From: Chrysemys picta bellii
Lineage: Eukaryota > Chordata > Testudines > Emydidae
Length of the DNA stretch: 64,000 bases
NCBI RefSeq assembly: GCF_011386835.1
Contig: NC_088795.1
Span: 105,832,434 to 105,896,433, forward strand
Direction: 5' to 3'
The translations under genes and the position numbers were made by a program. A model generated the notes under the pieces. The model did no database searches. It was given only the letters and a program-made list of their open reading frames with translations, and was not told where the DNA came from. Position 1 is the stretch's first letter, and each line of letters starts with the position of its first letter. Shown piece after piece: positions 37,094 through 47,393 of the stretch.

Positions 37094-37343
37094 ATCAGAG
37101 GGGTAGTCGTGTTAGTTTGGATCTTTAAAAAGCGACAAAGTGTCCTGTGGCACCTTATAGACAAACAGAAGTATTGGAGCATAAGCTTTCGTGAGTGAAT
37201 ACCCACTTCGTCAGATGCATGTGGTGGAAATTTCCAGAGGCAGGTATAAATATGCAGGCAAGAATCAGTCTAGAGATAACGAGATTAGTTCAATCAAGGA
37301 GGATGAGGTTGAGGTGTGAACACCAAGGGAGGAGAAACTGCTA
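37094..37343 (-). mobile_element. PLE-type insertion, 14-bp TSD AATATTGGACATGT
   Basis: A 250-bp copy starting ATCAGAGGGGTAGTCGTG and running through TGTGGCACCTTATAGAC, GCATAAGCTTTCGTGAG and GCAGGTATAAATATGCAGGC. Perfect AATATTGGACATGT lies at 37080-37093 and 37344-37357. By homology with the 42-kb copy, the PLE 3' end is at the left and the coding direction is minus; the element is 5'-truncated at the right. On the minus strand it keeps a CTGACGA...GAAA core (37214 down to 37187), resembling a hammerhead ribozyme. Confidence 0.85.
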
Positions 37344-37357
37344 AATATTGGACATGT

Positions 37358-39079
37358 CCACTTTAGACTCACAAGTCTCTGATGTGGGTATAGAAGTCAG
37401 GATTACATGTTCACATATAGGATTTGAGGCCCAGATCCTCAAAGGTATGTAGTCACCTAAATTCTATTTATTTCAATGGGAGTTAGGCACCTTCATATCT
37501 GTGAGGTTCTTGGCCTGAGTGCCTAAACTGGGTACAAGCGAAAACATGCACTTAGGCATGCAAAGGAGTGAAATTGGTTTTAAGTGAGTTGTCCAAAGTC
37601 TCAGAGCAAGGCTGTGACTGGGCCAGGAACAGAACCCAGATTTCCTAGACCTGTTCTTTAAGCAGAAGACATTGCTTCCACTACTTTAATAGCACTGGAC
37701 AATGTGGCCTTATGCTCTTTCAAGGTAGCTGCACACCTTGTTAGAGCACTAACTATGAATCTTTCCTTTCATACTTAGTCCTTAATTTCCACAAACTAAC
37801 TGTCCCCTGTAGTTGCATCAATTTTGTGTGTTTGCCTTGTTGTATCACACAGAAATAAACTAATGCTGAGAAGAAAACAAGATATTGCAAGTTATGAATC
37901 ACAGACCACATGAAAGGGCTAAATAAATGAATTAATTGGGTGAATACACTTGGAATTTCATAAAGACACAAGAGGTAAATAAGTATAATTATGAAAGCAT
38001 GGAAAAAGGAAAAAGTAGGATTTTCTCTATGAGTTACTAGCCACCTATGGGAAATAATTTATTCTAATAAAAAGAATTAGATAATTCCATTCATCTTTAC
38101 TTTTAGTTTGGACAAACTTTTTGTGACTTTTCAGCCATTTGCTATCTACATGGCTCAGGCAACCAGATTTTTCTGTGGTAAGGAGTTTCTTGTTGTAGCA
38201 AAGCCCATCTTTTCCTTTCCAGGTTGAAAACGAAATTGATTCAGTCTTTTATTGGATAAAATTTGGCATAAGCTAGGTTCTTAACTGAGGAGAGACTTTA
38301 AAAAATGCATGATCAATATCAGTTCAATAATTTTTCCTAAGATATTAAAATACATTAAAAATAGTAGTAAGTATATGGATAGAAAAAAGTTGGTGTCCTG
38401 ATGGACAGTGAAATAGCTTTTGTGACAGTAGTGTAGTACAAGATTTGAAAAAAGCATAATGTCCAACCTGGATTATCCCAAGGGTTGGATTAGTAGAAAC
38501 CTAATGGAAGGCAATGGCAAATATGGTAAAAGACACAAGGGATAATGAAGTTTTCAAAAGTCATACGTGGGCCTTCTTCCTTCATCCTCTTTTCTGCCCT
38601 CTCAAAAAATAACACGCAGACTCTGAGGAACAGATCCTACTGCCTTTATCTCGACAAGACACCCATTTAAATCATTGGATGTTTTGTCTGCAGAGGGATT
38701 ATAGGATTGGACCCTTATATGTGATTAACACCTTCAGCTTTCTATCCTGCAACACAGGAGCATTGTCCACGGTACTGCAATGCTACTGGCATACTCCTAC
38801 ATAACAGTACTGAATGTTCAGTTCTAAACTCTGCCCTGTAGCTCTTGCACATTACCATTAAAAAGGGGAATTCTTGGTAGCATTGGAATAGTATGAATAG
38901 CACACCTAACAAGACAAGAATGATATGCATCCTCTAAGGAAACCTGCTCAATACTTTCACAAGGTGAGCCAAGGATCTTAAATTCATATCTTTGCTAGAC
39001 ACTAAAAATCATTGACTGAAGAGATGTAACTCAAACTTGCTTGGTGTGGTGCTCTGTCCCCCTCAAATGGCAACTAGAG
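37358..39079. other. Non-coding with two old repeat scraps
   Basis: 37427-37495 (GCCCAGATCCTCAAAGGTAT...GTTAGGCACCT) is part of a scattered inverted-repeat family. 37575-37690 (CAGGAACAGAACCCAGATTT) resembles the far 3' part of the L3-like repeat seen at 32.5 kb. No gene recognised. Confidence 0.45.
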
Positions 39080-39248
39080 CAGTGGTTCTCAAACTGTGGC
39101 CCATGGGCTGTCCAATCAGCGCACAGCTGTGGTCCATGTGCTATGCTCATGGTCATACAGGTAGTATATATATTGTGTGGATGCAGCCCATATAATACAT
39201 AGAGAGGTGACTATGTGGCCCACAATGGTAATAGGTTGAGAACCACTG
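39080..39248. mobile_element. hAT-type MITE, 169 bp, TSD AACTAGAG/TTCTAGAG
   Basis: CAGTGGTTCTCAAACTGTGG at the left and ...GTTGAGAACCACTG at the right are imperfect terminal inverted repeats. Flanks 39072-39079 and 39249-39256 share CTAGAG, matching the hAT target preference. Confidence 0.8.
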
Positions 39249-39284
39249 TTCTAGAGCTTGAAGAGTCTTCTATAGACTTGGCTA

Positions 39285-39370
39285 ATGGGCACATGGCTTT
39301 TAGCTCATGCAGTAGAAGCTCATACATTAAACTTCAGAGGTTCCAAGTTCAATCCTGCCTGCTAATGACT
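39285..39370 (+). mobile_element. tRNA-derived SINE (tRNA-like head)
   Basis: TAGCTCATGCAGTAGAAGCT fits a D-arm/A-box region, and GGTTCCAAGTTCAATCCTG fits a T-arm with B-box. The spacing is that of a tRNA, closest to a lysine tRNA by eye. It is not a functional tRNA because the stems are broken. Turtle tRNA-Lys-derived SINEs are known; assignment to that group is inference. Confidence 0.6.
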
Positions 39371-39579
39371 GGAGTCTGTCGGCATTACCAGAAACACTAT
39401 ATGTATGGCTTATTTCAACAATCTATAACCCACCAACAACCCCAGCCCTGCTTTCCTCCCTATGACTGGAGGAGTGTTGATGGGTCACTACACCTTGAAT
39501 GGTCCAGTGAAATATGTTAACTATGCTAAACTATCTGTTCCATTTTGTAGTTAGCTGTGACACTCTTGAGTAAGTTGAC

Positions 39580-39666
39580 GTAAAGAAGAGCTCTGTGTCA
39601 TCTTGAAAGCTTGTTTCTTTCACCAACAGAAGCTGGTTCAATAAAAGATTACCTCACCCACCTTGC
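39580..39666 (+). repeat. Second PLE-like family, 3'-end fragment
   Basis: AAGAAGAGCTCTGTGTCATC, GAAAGCTTGT, ACCAACAGAAGCTGGTTCAA and TAAAAGATTACCTCACCCAC match the inverse of the 2.0-kb copy. The hammerhead-like CTGAAGA is decayed to GTAAAGA here. Confidence 0.65.
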
Positions 39667-40921
39667 CTCAGGACAAGACTGATGCAAATTGGAGGTACAA
39701 AACCACTCTACTAAATAGGAGTTCAGTTTTCCGCAATTTGATTTTAAATGGGTAAATTTCAAAACATGCTAAAATAAAATATTGGAAGAGGGGACTAAGC
39801 TTTGCAGGTTTTTCCTGCTCCCCTCAGACCAAAAGGTTCTTTAGGGAGAAATGAGACTGAAGAAAAAATATTTCTTGGTTTCGGGATATCTGTAGTGACT
39901 CATTGATGAGTATTGCTATAGCTACACAATAGCATTGCAGCAGATGATACAGATGTTACACTAATATTAGTCCTTTCAATCCATTATACAAATTGCTTGC
40001 ATATCAGATTTTAAGGCAGACGAAACAATAAATATTGACCAAATACAGTTAAACTATTTCCTTAGCACTTTAATGGATCAAAATAACAATTTAAAATAAT
40101 CAGTGCAAGCTTGCTGGTTTTTGTGACCTTTGTTGGATACTGTAGAGGAAGCCTCAAAATAATTTGTACACATAAAGCCCCTTCAACCAAACTTCTCATT
40201 AAAACCTACCTCTCCAAGCAATCATTTTTTCCCTTCTTTGCATTATTAATACTTCCACTGCCCTCCCTTTCCTGAGCAGTTGCACTGATTCTTGTTTTTA
40301 GTTTGTCTGATTGTGAGTTCTGTAGGGCAAGATATGTATCTTTTTCTATGGACCAGATTGTGGTTTTAAATCATTACTGTATTCTGAGGGTTTTGGTAGG
40401 GAAAATGTGGGAATGAGGACAGAAAGACCACACAGCAGTACAAATCCCATAAAGAATTACAACTAACCTAGCCAAAATTCTTCCTGGGATGCTGGGGGTT
40501 CACATTATGCAACATGGTCTCCCTAGCATATCCCAACCAGTTCCACTGGCCAATCTTAGGAGGTGACAGGGCCATGGCCTATCCTCTTCCTGCCTCCTGG
40601 TATAGTGATTTGGCTCACCACAGAGATTGCATCTGTCCTTGTTTAAGGAAAGAGAGGTGGGGGAGAAATGAGGAAGGCTGCTTATGCTCTCTGTTTCCAC
40701 CATGCACTTTTGTATAGGGTCAGCCACAGCCTGGCTTTTTGTGTATTACATGCTATGTAAACCTACAAAAAGGCCTGATCCAAAGCTCAATGAAATCAAC
40801 AAAAATCTTTCCACTGACCCAGAAGGCTTTGTATCACTGCCTAGAGGATTAATAAAATACTGATAGTGAATAAAATATAAATGAAATTGAGAAACCCACC
40901 ATTTAGATTTTGTTAAAAATC
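39667..40921. other. Non-coding, nothing recognised
   Basis: No gene or clear repeat boundary seen. A short L3-like scrap may lie near 40310-40350. Confidence 0.4.
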
Positions 40922-40925
40922 CCTA

Positions 40926-41707
40926 TGTGATGATTTGGGGAATTTGTCTGTACAATTTATGAATTCTGCTTGATGCTATGAAGTGGCTATAAACTTGTTA
41001 AATCAGGGAAAGACTCAGAGCCACACAGGGAGTTTTGGGCAGGAGAGGGCACAAAATGGCTGGGGTTTTGTAGCAAGGAAAGGCCTGTTAAACTGTAGGA
41101 CCACCCAATGTCAGAAAAAGCTAGTTGACCTAAGGAGAGGTTCTGTGTTTCTTAAGGGAGGTTGTGAGCTGCAGGGGAAGGATCCCAGACACCAGAGGGC
41201 GCTATCCAAGCACAGAAAACTTTCTAAAGTGATGAGGAACCCAACACAAGGATATGTGTATAGGTGCATTTATTATTTTATCTAGATGTGTGTATCTCTT
41301 GTGCTATTAAGTAAAGAGCAATGGTGTTTTAGAATACTGTGTAACATCCATGTGTGTCTATTGGCTTTCTCTTTTGCATGCCTCTGAAGAAATGAATAGT
41401 GAATCCAGAGAGCTCACACACCTGGAGTTCTGGGAGAGTATATATTTAAGTGACATAGAAGTCTGAGGGGTCAGCCCATGTCCAAGGGGCTGCTCAGTGG
41501 GATTTTGGGGTCTTTGCCATCACAAGGGAGTGCTACACAGATCTGCAACCTGCAGTGTGCTTAGAGACCCCAAACCAGGGACGATGCCCGGAGTACCTGA
41601 ACTTAGTTCAGACTCAAGGCTTAAAGTGTACAAGGAGTCAGCATTTGGATCTCCCCACAGCAGCATGATGAGTGACCTATAGGGGAAGCTAAACTAGATC
41701 TGTGACA
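40926..41707 (+). mobile_element. Solo LTR with 4-bp TSD CCTA
   Basis: A 782-bp unit opening TGTGATGATT and closing ATCTGTGACA, flanked by CCTA at 40922-40925 and 41708-41711. A 4-bp duplication points to a gammaretrovirus-like (class I) source, unlike the 5-bp LTRs elsewhere in the window. The 100-codon frame at 40983-41285 is LTR sequence. Four bases is a short match, so confidence is limited. Confidence 0.6.
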
Positions 41708-42181
41708 CCTATAAAGAAGAATGAGACAAACACAAGAGTAGAATCATAGAATCATAGAATATCAGTGTTGGAAAGGACCTCAGGAGGTCATCTAGTCCAA
41801 TCCCCTGCTCAAAGCAGGACCAATTCCCAACTAAATCATCCCAGCCAGGGCTTTGTCAAGCCTGACCTTAAAAACCTCTAAGGAAGGAGATTCCACCACC
41901 TCCCTAGGTAACCCATTCCAGTGCTTCACCACCCTCCTAGTGAAAAAGTTTTTCCTAATATCCAATCTAAACTTCCCCCACTGCAACTTGAGACCATTAC
42001 TCCTTGTTCTGTCATCAGGTACCACTGAGAACAGTCTAGATCCATCCTCTTTGGAACCCCCTTTCAGGTATTGAAAGCAGCTAACAAATCCCCCCTCATT
42101 CTTCTCTTCTGCAGACTAAACAATTCCATTTCCCTCAGCCTTTCCTCATAAGTCATGTGCTCCAGCCCCCTAATCATTTTT

Positions 42182-42725
42182 ACAGGTTTCAGAGTAGCAG
42201 CCGTGTTAGTCTGTATCCGCAAAAAGAAGAACAGGAGTACTTGTGGCACCTTAGAGACTAACAAATTTATTACAGCATAAGCTTTCGTGGACTACAGCCC
42301 ACTTCTTCGGATGCATATAGAATGGAACATATATTGAGGAGATATATATACACACATACAGAGAGCATAAACAGGTGGGAGTTGTCTTACCAACTCTGAG
42401 AGGCCAATTAATTAAGAGAAAAAAAACTTTTGAAGTGATAATCAAGCTAGCCCAGTACAGACAGTTTGATAAGAAGTGTGAGAATACTTACAAGGGGAGA
42501 TAGATTCAATGTTTGTAATGGCTCAGCCATTCCCAGTCCTTATTCAAACCGGAGTTGATTGTGTCTAGTTTGCATATCAATTCTAGCTCAGCAGTCTCTC
42601 GTTGGAGTCTGTTTTTGAAGTTTTTCTGTTGTAATATAGCCACCCGCAGGTCTGTCACTGAATGACTAGACAGGTTAAAGTGTTCTCCCACTGGTTTTTG
42701 AGTATTTTGATTCCTGGTGATTCCT
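42182..42725 (-). mobile_element. Penelope-like retroelement 3' part, nested in CR1
   Basis: Inserted in the CR1 with an 11-bp TSD TAATCATTTTT (42171-42181 and 42726-42736). From left to right it has the 3' end TTTCAGAGTAGCAGCCGTG, the TGTGGCACCTTAGAGAC block and the AAGCTTTCGTGGACTACAGC block. About 150 bp of transcribed spacer follow, then the end of an open frame on the minus strand. It is 5'-truncated at the right, so the reverse transcriptase is absent. Confidence 0.85.
42506..42718 (-). pseudogene. C-terminal part of a PLE GIY-YIG-type endonuclease
   Basis: About 70 codons open to the stop at 42506. The core reads GEHFNLSSHSVTDLRVAILQ, then residues R31-E32 and a GLN motif at 48-50 (numbered from the GTG codon at 42691). 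The pattern E-H-F-N-L..H...DL, then RL.RE, then L.T...GLN is that of the C-terminal half of the endonuclease of Penelope-like elements (Neptune-like group), which nicks target DNA for reverse transcription. The GIY-YIG half and the whole reverse transcriptase are lost by 5' truncation, so the fragment cannot act. Assignment is by pattern recognition; a profile search would settle it. Confidence 0.7.
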
Positions 42726-42873
42726 TAATCATTTTTGTTGCCCTCCGCTGGACTCTTTCCAATTTTTCCACATCCTTCTTGTAGTGTGGAACATTTAATT
42801 TTGTGGAAGATGAGAAATGAATCCTGATATTAGACACTGATCAGCGTATTGTCAGGCTAAAGATGCATAGAAT

Positions 42874-43284
42874 TAGAGCCCTGTGCGGATACAAATTTAT
42901 ATCCGTGGATGAGGATATCCACGGATATAAATTGGTATCTGCGGAACCACAAGTTCCTCTCCCAGGAACCGCAGCAGTGAAAGGAGCAGAACATGGGGCC
43001 GCCGCTCCCAGGAGCCAGTGCCCCATGCCAGGAGCTCCTCCGGGAGCATGGCTGTACTTCCCCAGCCCAACCCCCAGTCCTGCTCCCATTCCTTCCATGT
43101 GTCTCCTGTCTGGGGGCATATGGCCTGCTTGAACACAAGAGCACAACCAGGGACAGCTGCTGGTGAGCCTGCTGCCTGCCTGGTTTTGCTCCTTTCGCTG
43201 CTGCGGTTACCAGAAGAGCCCTGTGGTTTTGTCACGTGGATATCCATATCCATGGCTATAAATTTGTATCTGCACAGGGCTCTA
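42874..43284. mobile_element. hAT-type non-autonomous element, 411 bp, 8-bp TSD
   Basis: TAGAGCCCTGTGCGGATACA at the left and the complementary TGCACAGGGCTCTA at the right, with inner arms ATAAATT...GGATATCC repeated in inverted form on both sides. The flanks CATAGAAT (42866-42873) and CATACTAT (43285-43292) match at 6 of 8. The centre is GC-rich and opens frames on both strands (42841-43307) that are not genes. Confidence 0.75.
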
Positions 43285-43292
43285 CATACTAT

Positions 43293-46200
43293 ACCCTTGT
43301 AAGTCATTCAAATACTGGATGTCTTCAGTTCCTCTAGTGTTTATCCCTAAGTGCCATGAGTTTGCAATTCATTACTTTTAAAAATATACTGTCATAAAAT
43401 AAAATAGATAAGTATAAGGCTGGTTGGAGTTTATCAATTAAAACAATATACATAATATTAACAGAACTGTCTGAATGTTGAAAAGCTATGTGTACAAACA
43501 TTCATTTGAATGATGAATGGCTGTTTGATTTGTCAGTTTTCATGCATCTCTTGTTATTTCTTCTTCATGAAAATTCATACACTTATTTTTTGTTCACACA
43601 AATGTCTGGGGAATAGTTATTTTCTATACAAGTATTCATATTCACATGTGAACAAGACTGTTCTCACATGCAACTTTGTTGTTTGCAATTTGCTATTCAG
43701 CTATTTAAAATTCTTCAGCCAGCCAATCAGAGAGCAGAAACAAGATCATATGACGTACTAATCGCATACTATGACTAATGAATAGCAAATAGCAGGGTGA
43801 GCAGCTTGTAAACAACCCACAGTTGGAAATTTATTTGCATAAACATTTATGTTTGATGATTAATTATGTTCAGCACATAGATTTGGTAAATATAAAGTCT
43901 TGTTCATGAATGGAAAAGAGCCAAGTTCACAGTGAATATTACTCACAGTGTAGAATTTGAGTAGCTGTAAATTATATCTTAAATAACTCACACAGTATTT
44001 CACAGGGTACTTTAGAAATTTATTTTGGTTGCCACAATACATATAACTATTTTTCACCTACACAAAAAGAAAAAAAGTGTAAGCATAAACATTCTTCTTT
44101 GCCAGCCGTTTTTCCTGTATAGCCCCTTAACACTTCTGGAACCTGAGACCAAAGATAGGGTAACATGGGAAGGATGACAATCTTATGAAGCTAAAGCCTG
44201 ATACAAAACCCACTGAATTTAATGGAAAGACTGCCATTAATTTCACTGAGCATTGGATCACCCCCCAAAATATGTGTTTGCTGGGGGAGAAACAGAATCA
44301 TAGCTAAAAGCAGTACTGTGGGGAAAGTACTTTAAGTGACTGGAGGATGTGAAAATCTAGTCTGCCTGAATATGTCTCTCTGAATAAGTAGAAGACAAGA
44401 CTTACCCCTTAAACATGTTGTGGTGAGATGAATAGGATTTTACAGCATGTAAAGATATAGTATTAGGTGAATTAACATTATTTTTAAGAGTCTCTGCTGA
44501 AATTACGAACAAAAAATGAATGCTAAATTGCTCTGGAATCCCTATGCAATTGCATGCGCATCACATAAAAATCAAATAAATCATCATGAATTATGTTAGC
44601 ACTGTACAAGGAGCTGGAAAATCATTTTAAATAATAATTAATCTGCGTCTGCAAAAGGCTGCATTAGTCTTTTGTTAAACTGAGTAGTAAATTTATACTC
44701 CATTTGGCAAATGGCTGTTGCAAAGTAAGACTATTGCTCCTTTTCACAATCCCTGCATTAATGTAGCCTGACTCAGTTTGCATATAACACAAGTGTCAGT
44801 ACAGTAAAAATCTTCTATTATCACTTTTCTTATTACGCCACCTTTACATAGTGGAAATAATAAGGCACTTTCCTTACTAACATCATCTGTGCAGTTAATG
44901 AGAAATCATTACATCAGAATAATATAGTTTGAAAATTGAGGAAGGGCATTTTGATGAGCATGGCCCATAGGGCCACTTGAAAATCTCAGTCTGAATATCT
45001 TTGTTCTTTCACTGACAAGCCGAACCTCTTTTGAACTGATCCCATGAGTCTACTTTCACTCAGAAAAGCCTATACTGTGGTAGGAGGCATCTGCTGTCGG
45101 TTCAGCTAACCATACTGAAAGTGCAAGAGACAGGCAGAAGTATCTTTTAAACTAGCCTCTTCTTTCTTCCTCCCTCCTGGAGGTTCATCACTTTCCTTCT
45201 TGTGATGCTGTTCTGTGTCTCTAAGCTGTTCTTTTTAGAATCCAGACCTACTGTAAATGGGTAGGCTTTTATTCTTTATGAAATGCCTATTTTCTGGGCT
45301 GCACATCTCTGAGGGACACCATGGTTGTTGTAAAATTTACACATAATAGCTGTAAGGTTTGGAGGGAATTAGAGAGCTTCAGGTCATAGCTCAGAGTAAA
45401 TTCATTAATTCCTTTTTTAACAGAAAGCACATAAAAATTAATAAATAAGGCCCAGTGAGCTTTGTTTTGTTATATATTGCCATAAACAATATTTTTGGTT
45501 AAGGATTGCTTGCAGCTTTACATTTTTAATCTGCACACAAAGAGAGAGAAGGGTGTCTCAAGGGAGAAACTGACCCTCAAATATATAATACTCCACATAG
45601 TGTGTTATGAGCTCTAATTAATGTGGTTCTAGAAAGAAGTGATCTTAACATCCCAGTCCTACAGTATTCAATCATTGTAGTCAACAATGCCCTTATTGTA
45701 ACCAATGGGAAACACCAGTAAAAACTGCATATTCTTTCAAGAGTTAATGTATAATAATTAGGCACCAACTAATTTAAATACTGAAACTGAGCTTTTCAAA
45801 GCCATCTTGAGTGTTAGATGTACAATTCCCATTCATTTAAGTTGGGGCTCTATATATGGATTACTTAAGGAGCTTTGAATATTTCTGCCCAAGGTTGTAA
45901 CTAGTAGATAGCACAATATCATCTATTTATTTATCATTATTGTATAACATCAAACCTGCTAAAAAGAAATGGTGAGTTTAGGTCAGTTGATTTATACTAT
46001 AAAAATCAACAAAAGTCCACCAAAAAAAGCCTTAAATGGCTTACTTTTTCTTGAGAATTATGACTTTATTTTTTTCTAAAAGTCATCTGAAAAAACAGAA
46101 AATAATTATCAAACATTATATATAAGCTCAAGAGAAGGAGCTATAAAATACGATGTGAATTATATATAATAAATACAACAAATGGAAATGTTATGCAATC

Positions 46201-46460
46201 ACAGGCAATACATTGCAATCTTGTGCTTTGTATTTGTGAAGTTCATTGGAATATTTCTCAAGAACATTACTTTATGGCACTAAAGATCTATTTGAGAATA
46301 TGGCCATTATGTTATAAGAGCTTTAGCCATAGACTTTGCTCTACAATAATATAATCAAACTGAAAAAAAAATGAGATACTCCATATTTTCTATTTATGTG
46401 GTATGACATCACTCTTGATAACTAGAAACAATAGCCAATGTACCACCAACTCACACAGGG
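43293..46460. other. Long AT-rich non-coding stretch
   Basis: Nothing recognised beyond short A/T runs. Frames are 60-83 codons and without domains. Confidence 0.45.
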
Positions 46461-46530
46461 GCATCAGCAGTGGGATCAAACTTGGGACCTCTAGAGCTAA
46501 TAGCTGCATATCTCTTAGCCAAGGCTGTAG
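46461..46530 (-). mobile_element. tRNA-derived SINE head, minus strand
   Basis: Read on the minus strand it gives TTGGCTAAGAGATATGCAGC followed by AGAGGTCCCAAGTTTGATCC, an A-box/B-box pair with tRNA spacing. It is similar in kind to the 39.3-kb SINE. Confidence 0.5.
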
Positions 46531-46770
46531 CAGGCTCAATGAGGTCTAGGGGCCTAGGTGCGTGCACTGCACCACTCAGAGAAAGCAGGGATTACACCAA
46601 TATAATAGATTCTCTCACATCTGAAGATGAACAAGTGATTCCTATTTATATTAATAAGTACTATAGGCACATAGTGGTGTAAGCTGGCAGAATTTTCTGT
46701 TGATCTTCCATAGACAGAGTTTTCCACGCCTATGGAATGAGCACAGGATTCAGCTCACAGGAGACCCATG

Positions 46771-46923
46771 GAGTCTTTCAAGGTAGCATGGCTCTTTGCT
46801 GTGTTGCCAGGAGGATAAAGGGCTCAAAAGGCAGATATGCAAAGGGTGCTGTCCTCCAGGGAGCACAGCTTTATCCCCCTGGCAACATGGCTTCTGAAAG
46901 AGCCATGCTACCTTGAAAGACTC
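46771..46923. repeat. Palindrome with about 50-bp arms
   Basis: 46771-46797 and 46897-46923 are perfect complements (GAGTCTTTCAAGGTAGCATG...). After a small mismatch zone the pairing continues (TGTTGCCAG and GATAAAG blocks) to about 46820 and 46869. The loop is about 48 bp. It could be a small foldback MITE; no TSD was identified. Confidence 0.7.
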
Positions 46924-47151
46924 AAAATATGGAGCACTGACAGCCACAACAGGAATCACTGGTGCTAATATGGTTTTAAGTAACACTAACAACCAATTGG
47001 CTTTGAAACTGGAAATATGTGGGGCTTAAAAGGGGGTGTATAATGATGACCAGGTGCTCCCCAGCTTCCTGACATCAAAGCATTCCAATAGAAGGGCTTA
47101 CATTGCATTATAGGGAGCATGCCATGGAGCCAGTAGTCTCTCTAGTCTTGG

Positions 47152-47380
47152 TTTCAGAGTAGCAGCCGTGTTAGTCTGTATCCGCAAAAAGAACAGGAGT
47201 ACTTGTGGCACCTTAGAGACTAACAAATTTATTAGAGCATAAGCTTTCGTGGACTACAGCCCACTTCTTCGGATGCATATGCATGGTATGCATCCGAAGA
47301 AGTGGGCTGTAGTCCACGAAAGCTTATGCTCTAATAAATTTGTTAGTCTCTAAGGTGCCACAAGTACTCCTGTTCTTTTT
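47152..47380. mobile_element. Foldback PLE insertion, perfect 13-bp TSD TCTCTAGTCTTGG
   Basis: Two PLE 3' ends in head-to-head orientation. Arms 47186-47279 and 47287-47380 are 94 bp each and complementary throughout by eye, with a 7-bp spacer. Only the left side has the 34-bp terminus (TTTCAGAGTAGCAGCCGTG..., 47152-47185). The TSD is at 47139-47151 and 47381-47393, so the pair was inserted as one unit. Confidence 0.9.
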
Positions 47381-47393
47381 TCTCTAGTCTTGG

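Larger units (their letters stand above)
41743..42790 (-). mobile_element. CR1 LINE 3' portion, split by a PLE
   Basis: A minus-strand CR1 whose 3' tail (ATCATAGAATCATAGAAT) is at 41743. The C-terminal reverse-transcriptase polyprotein region is readable in pieces: 42025-41831 ([20 protein letters not shown], then [20 protein letters not shown]), about 42190-42064 ([20 protein letters not shown]) and, beyond the inserted PLE, about 42790-42726 (HYKKDVEKLERVQRRATKMI). The PLE at 42182-42725 separates the last two. It is 5'-truncated near 42790. The frames are broken, so this is a dead copy. Confidence 0.9.

Noticed and set aside
39285..39370. Functional lysine tRNA gene
   Set aside because: A- and B-box-like sequences are present, but the acceptor and other stems do not pair; it is a SINE head.
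42841..43307. Several 89-136-codon frames on both strands
   Set aside because: They are translations of a hAT-type inverted-repeat element with a GC-rich core and defined TSD.
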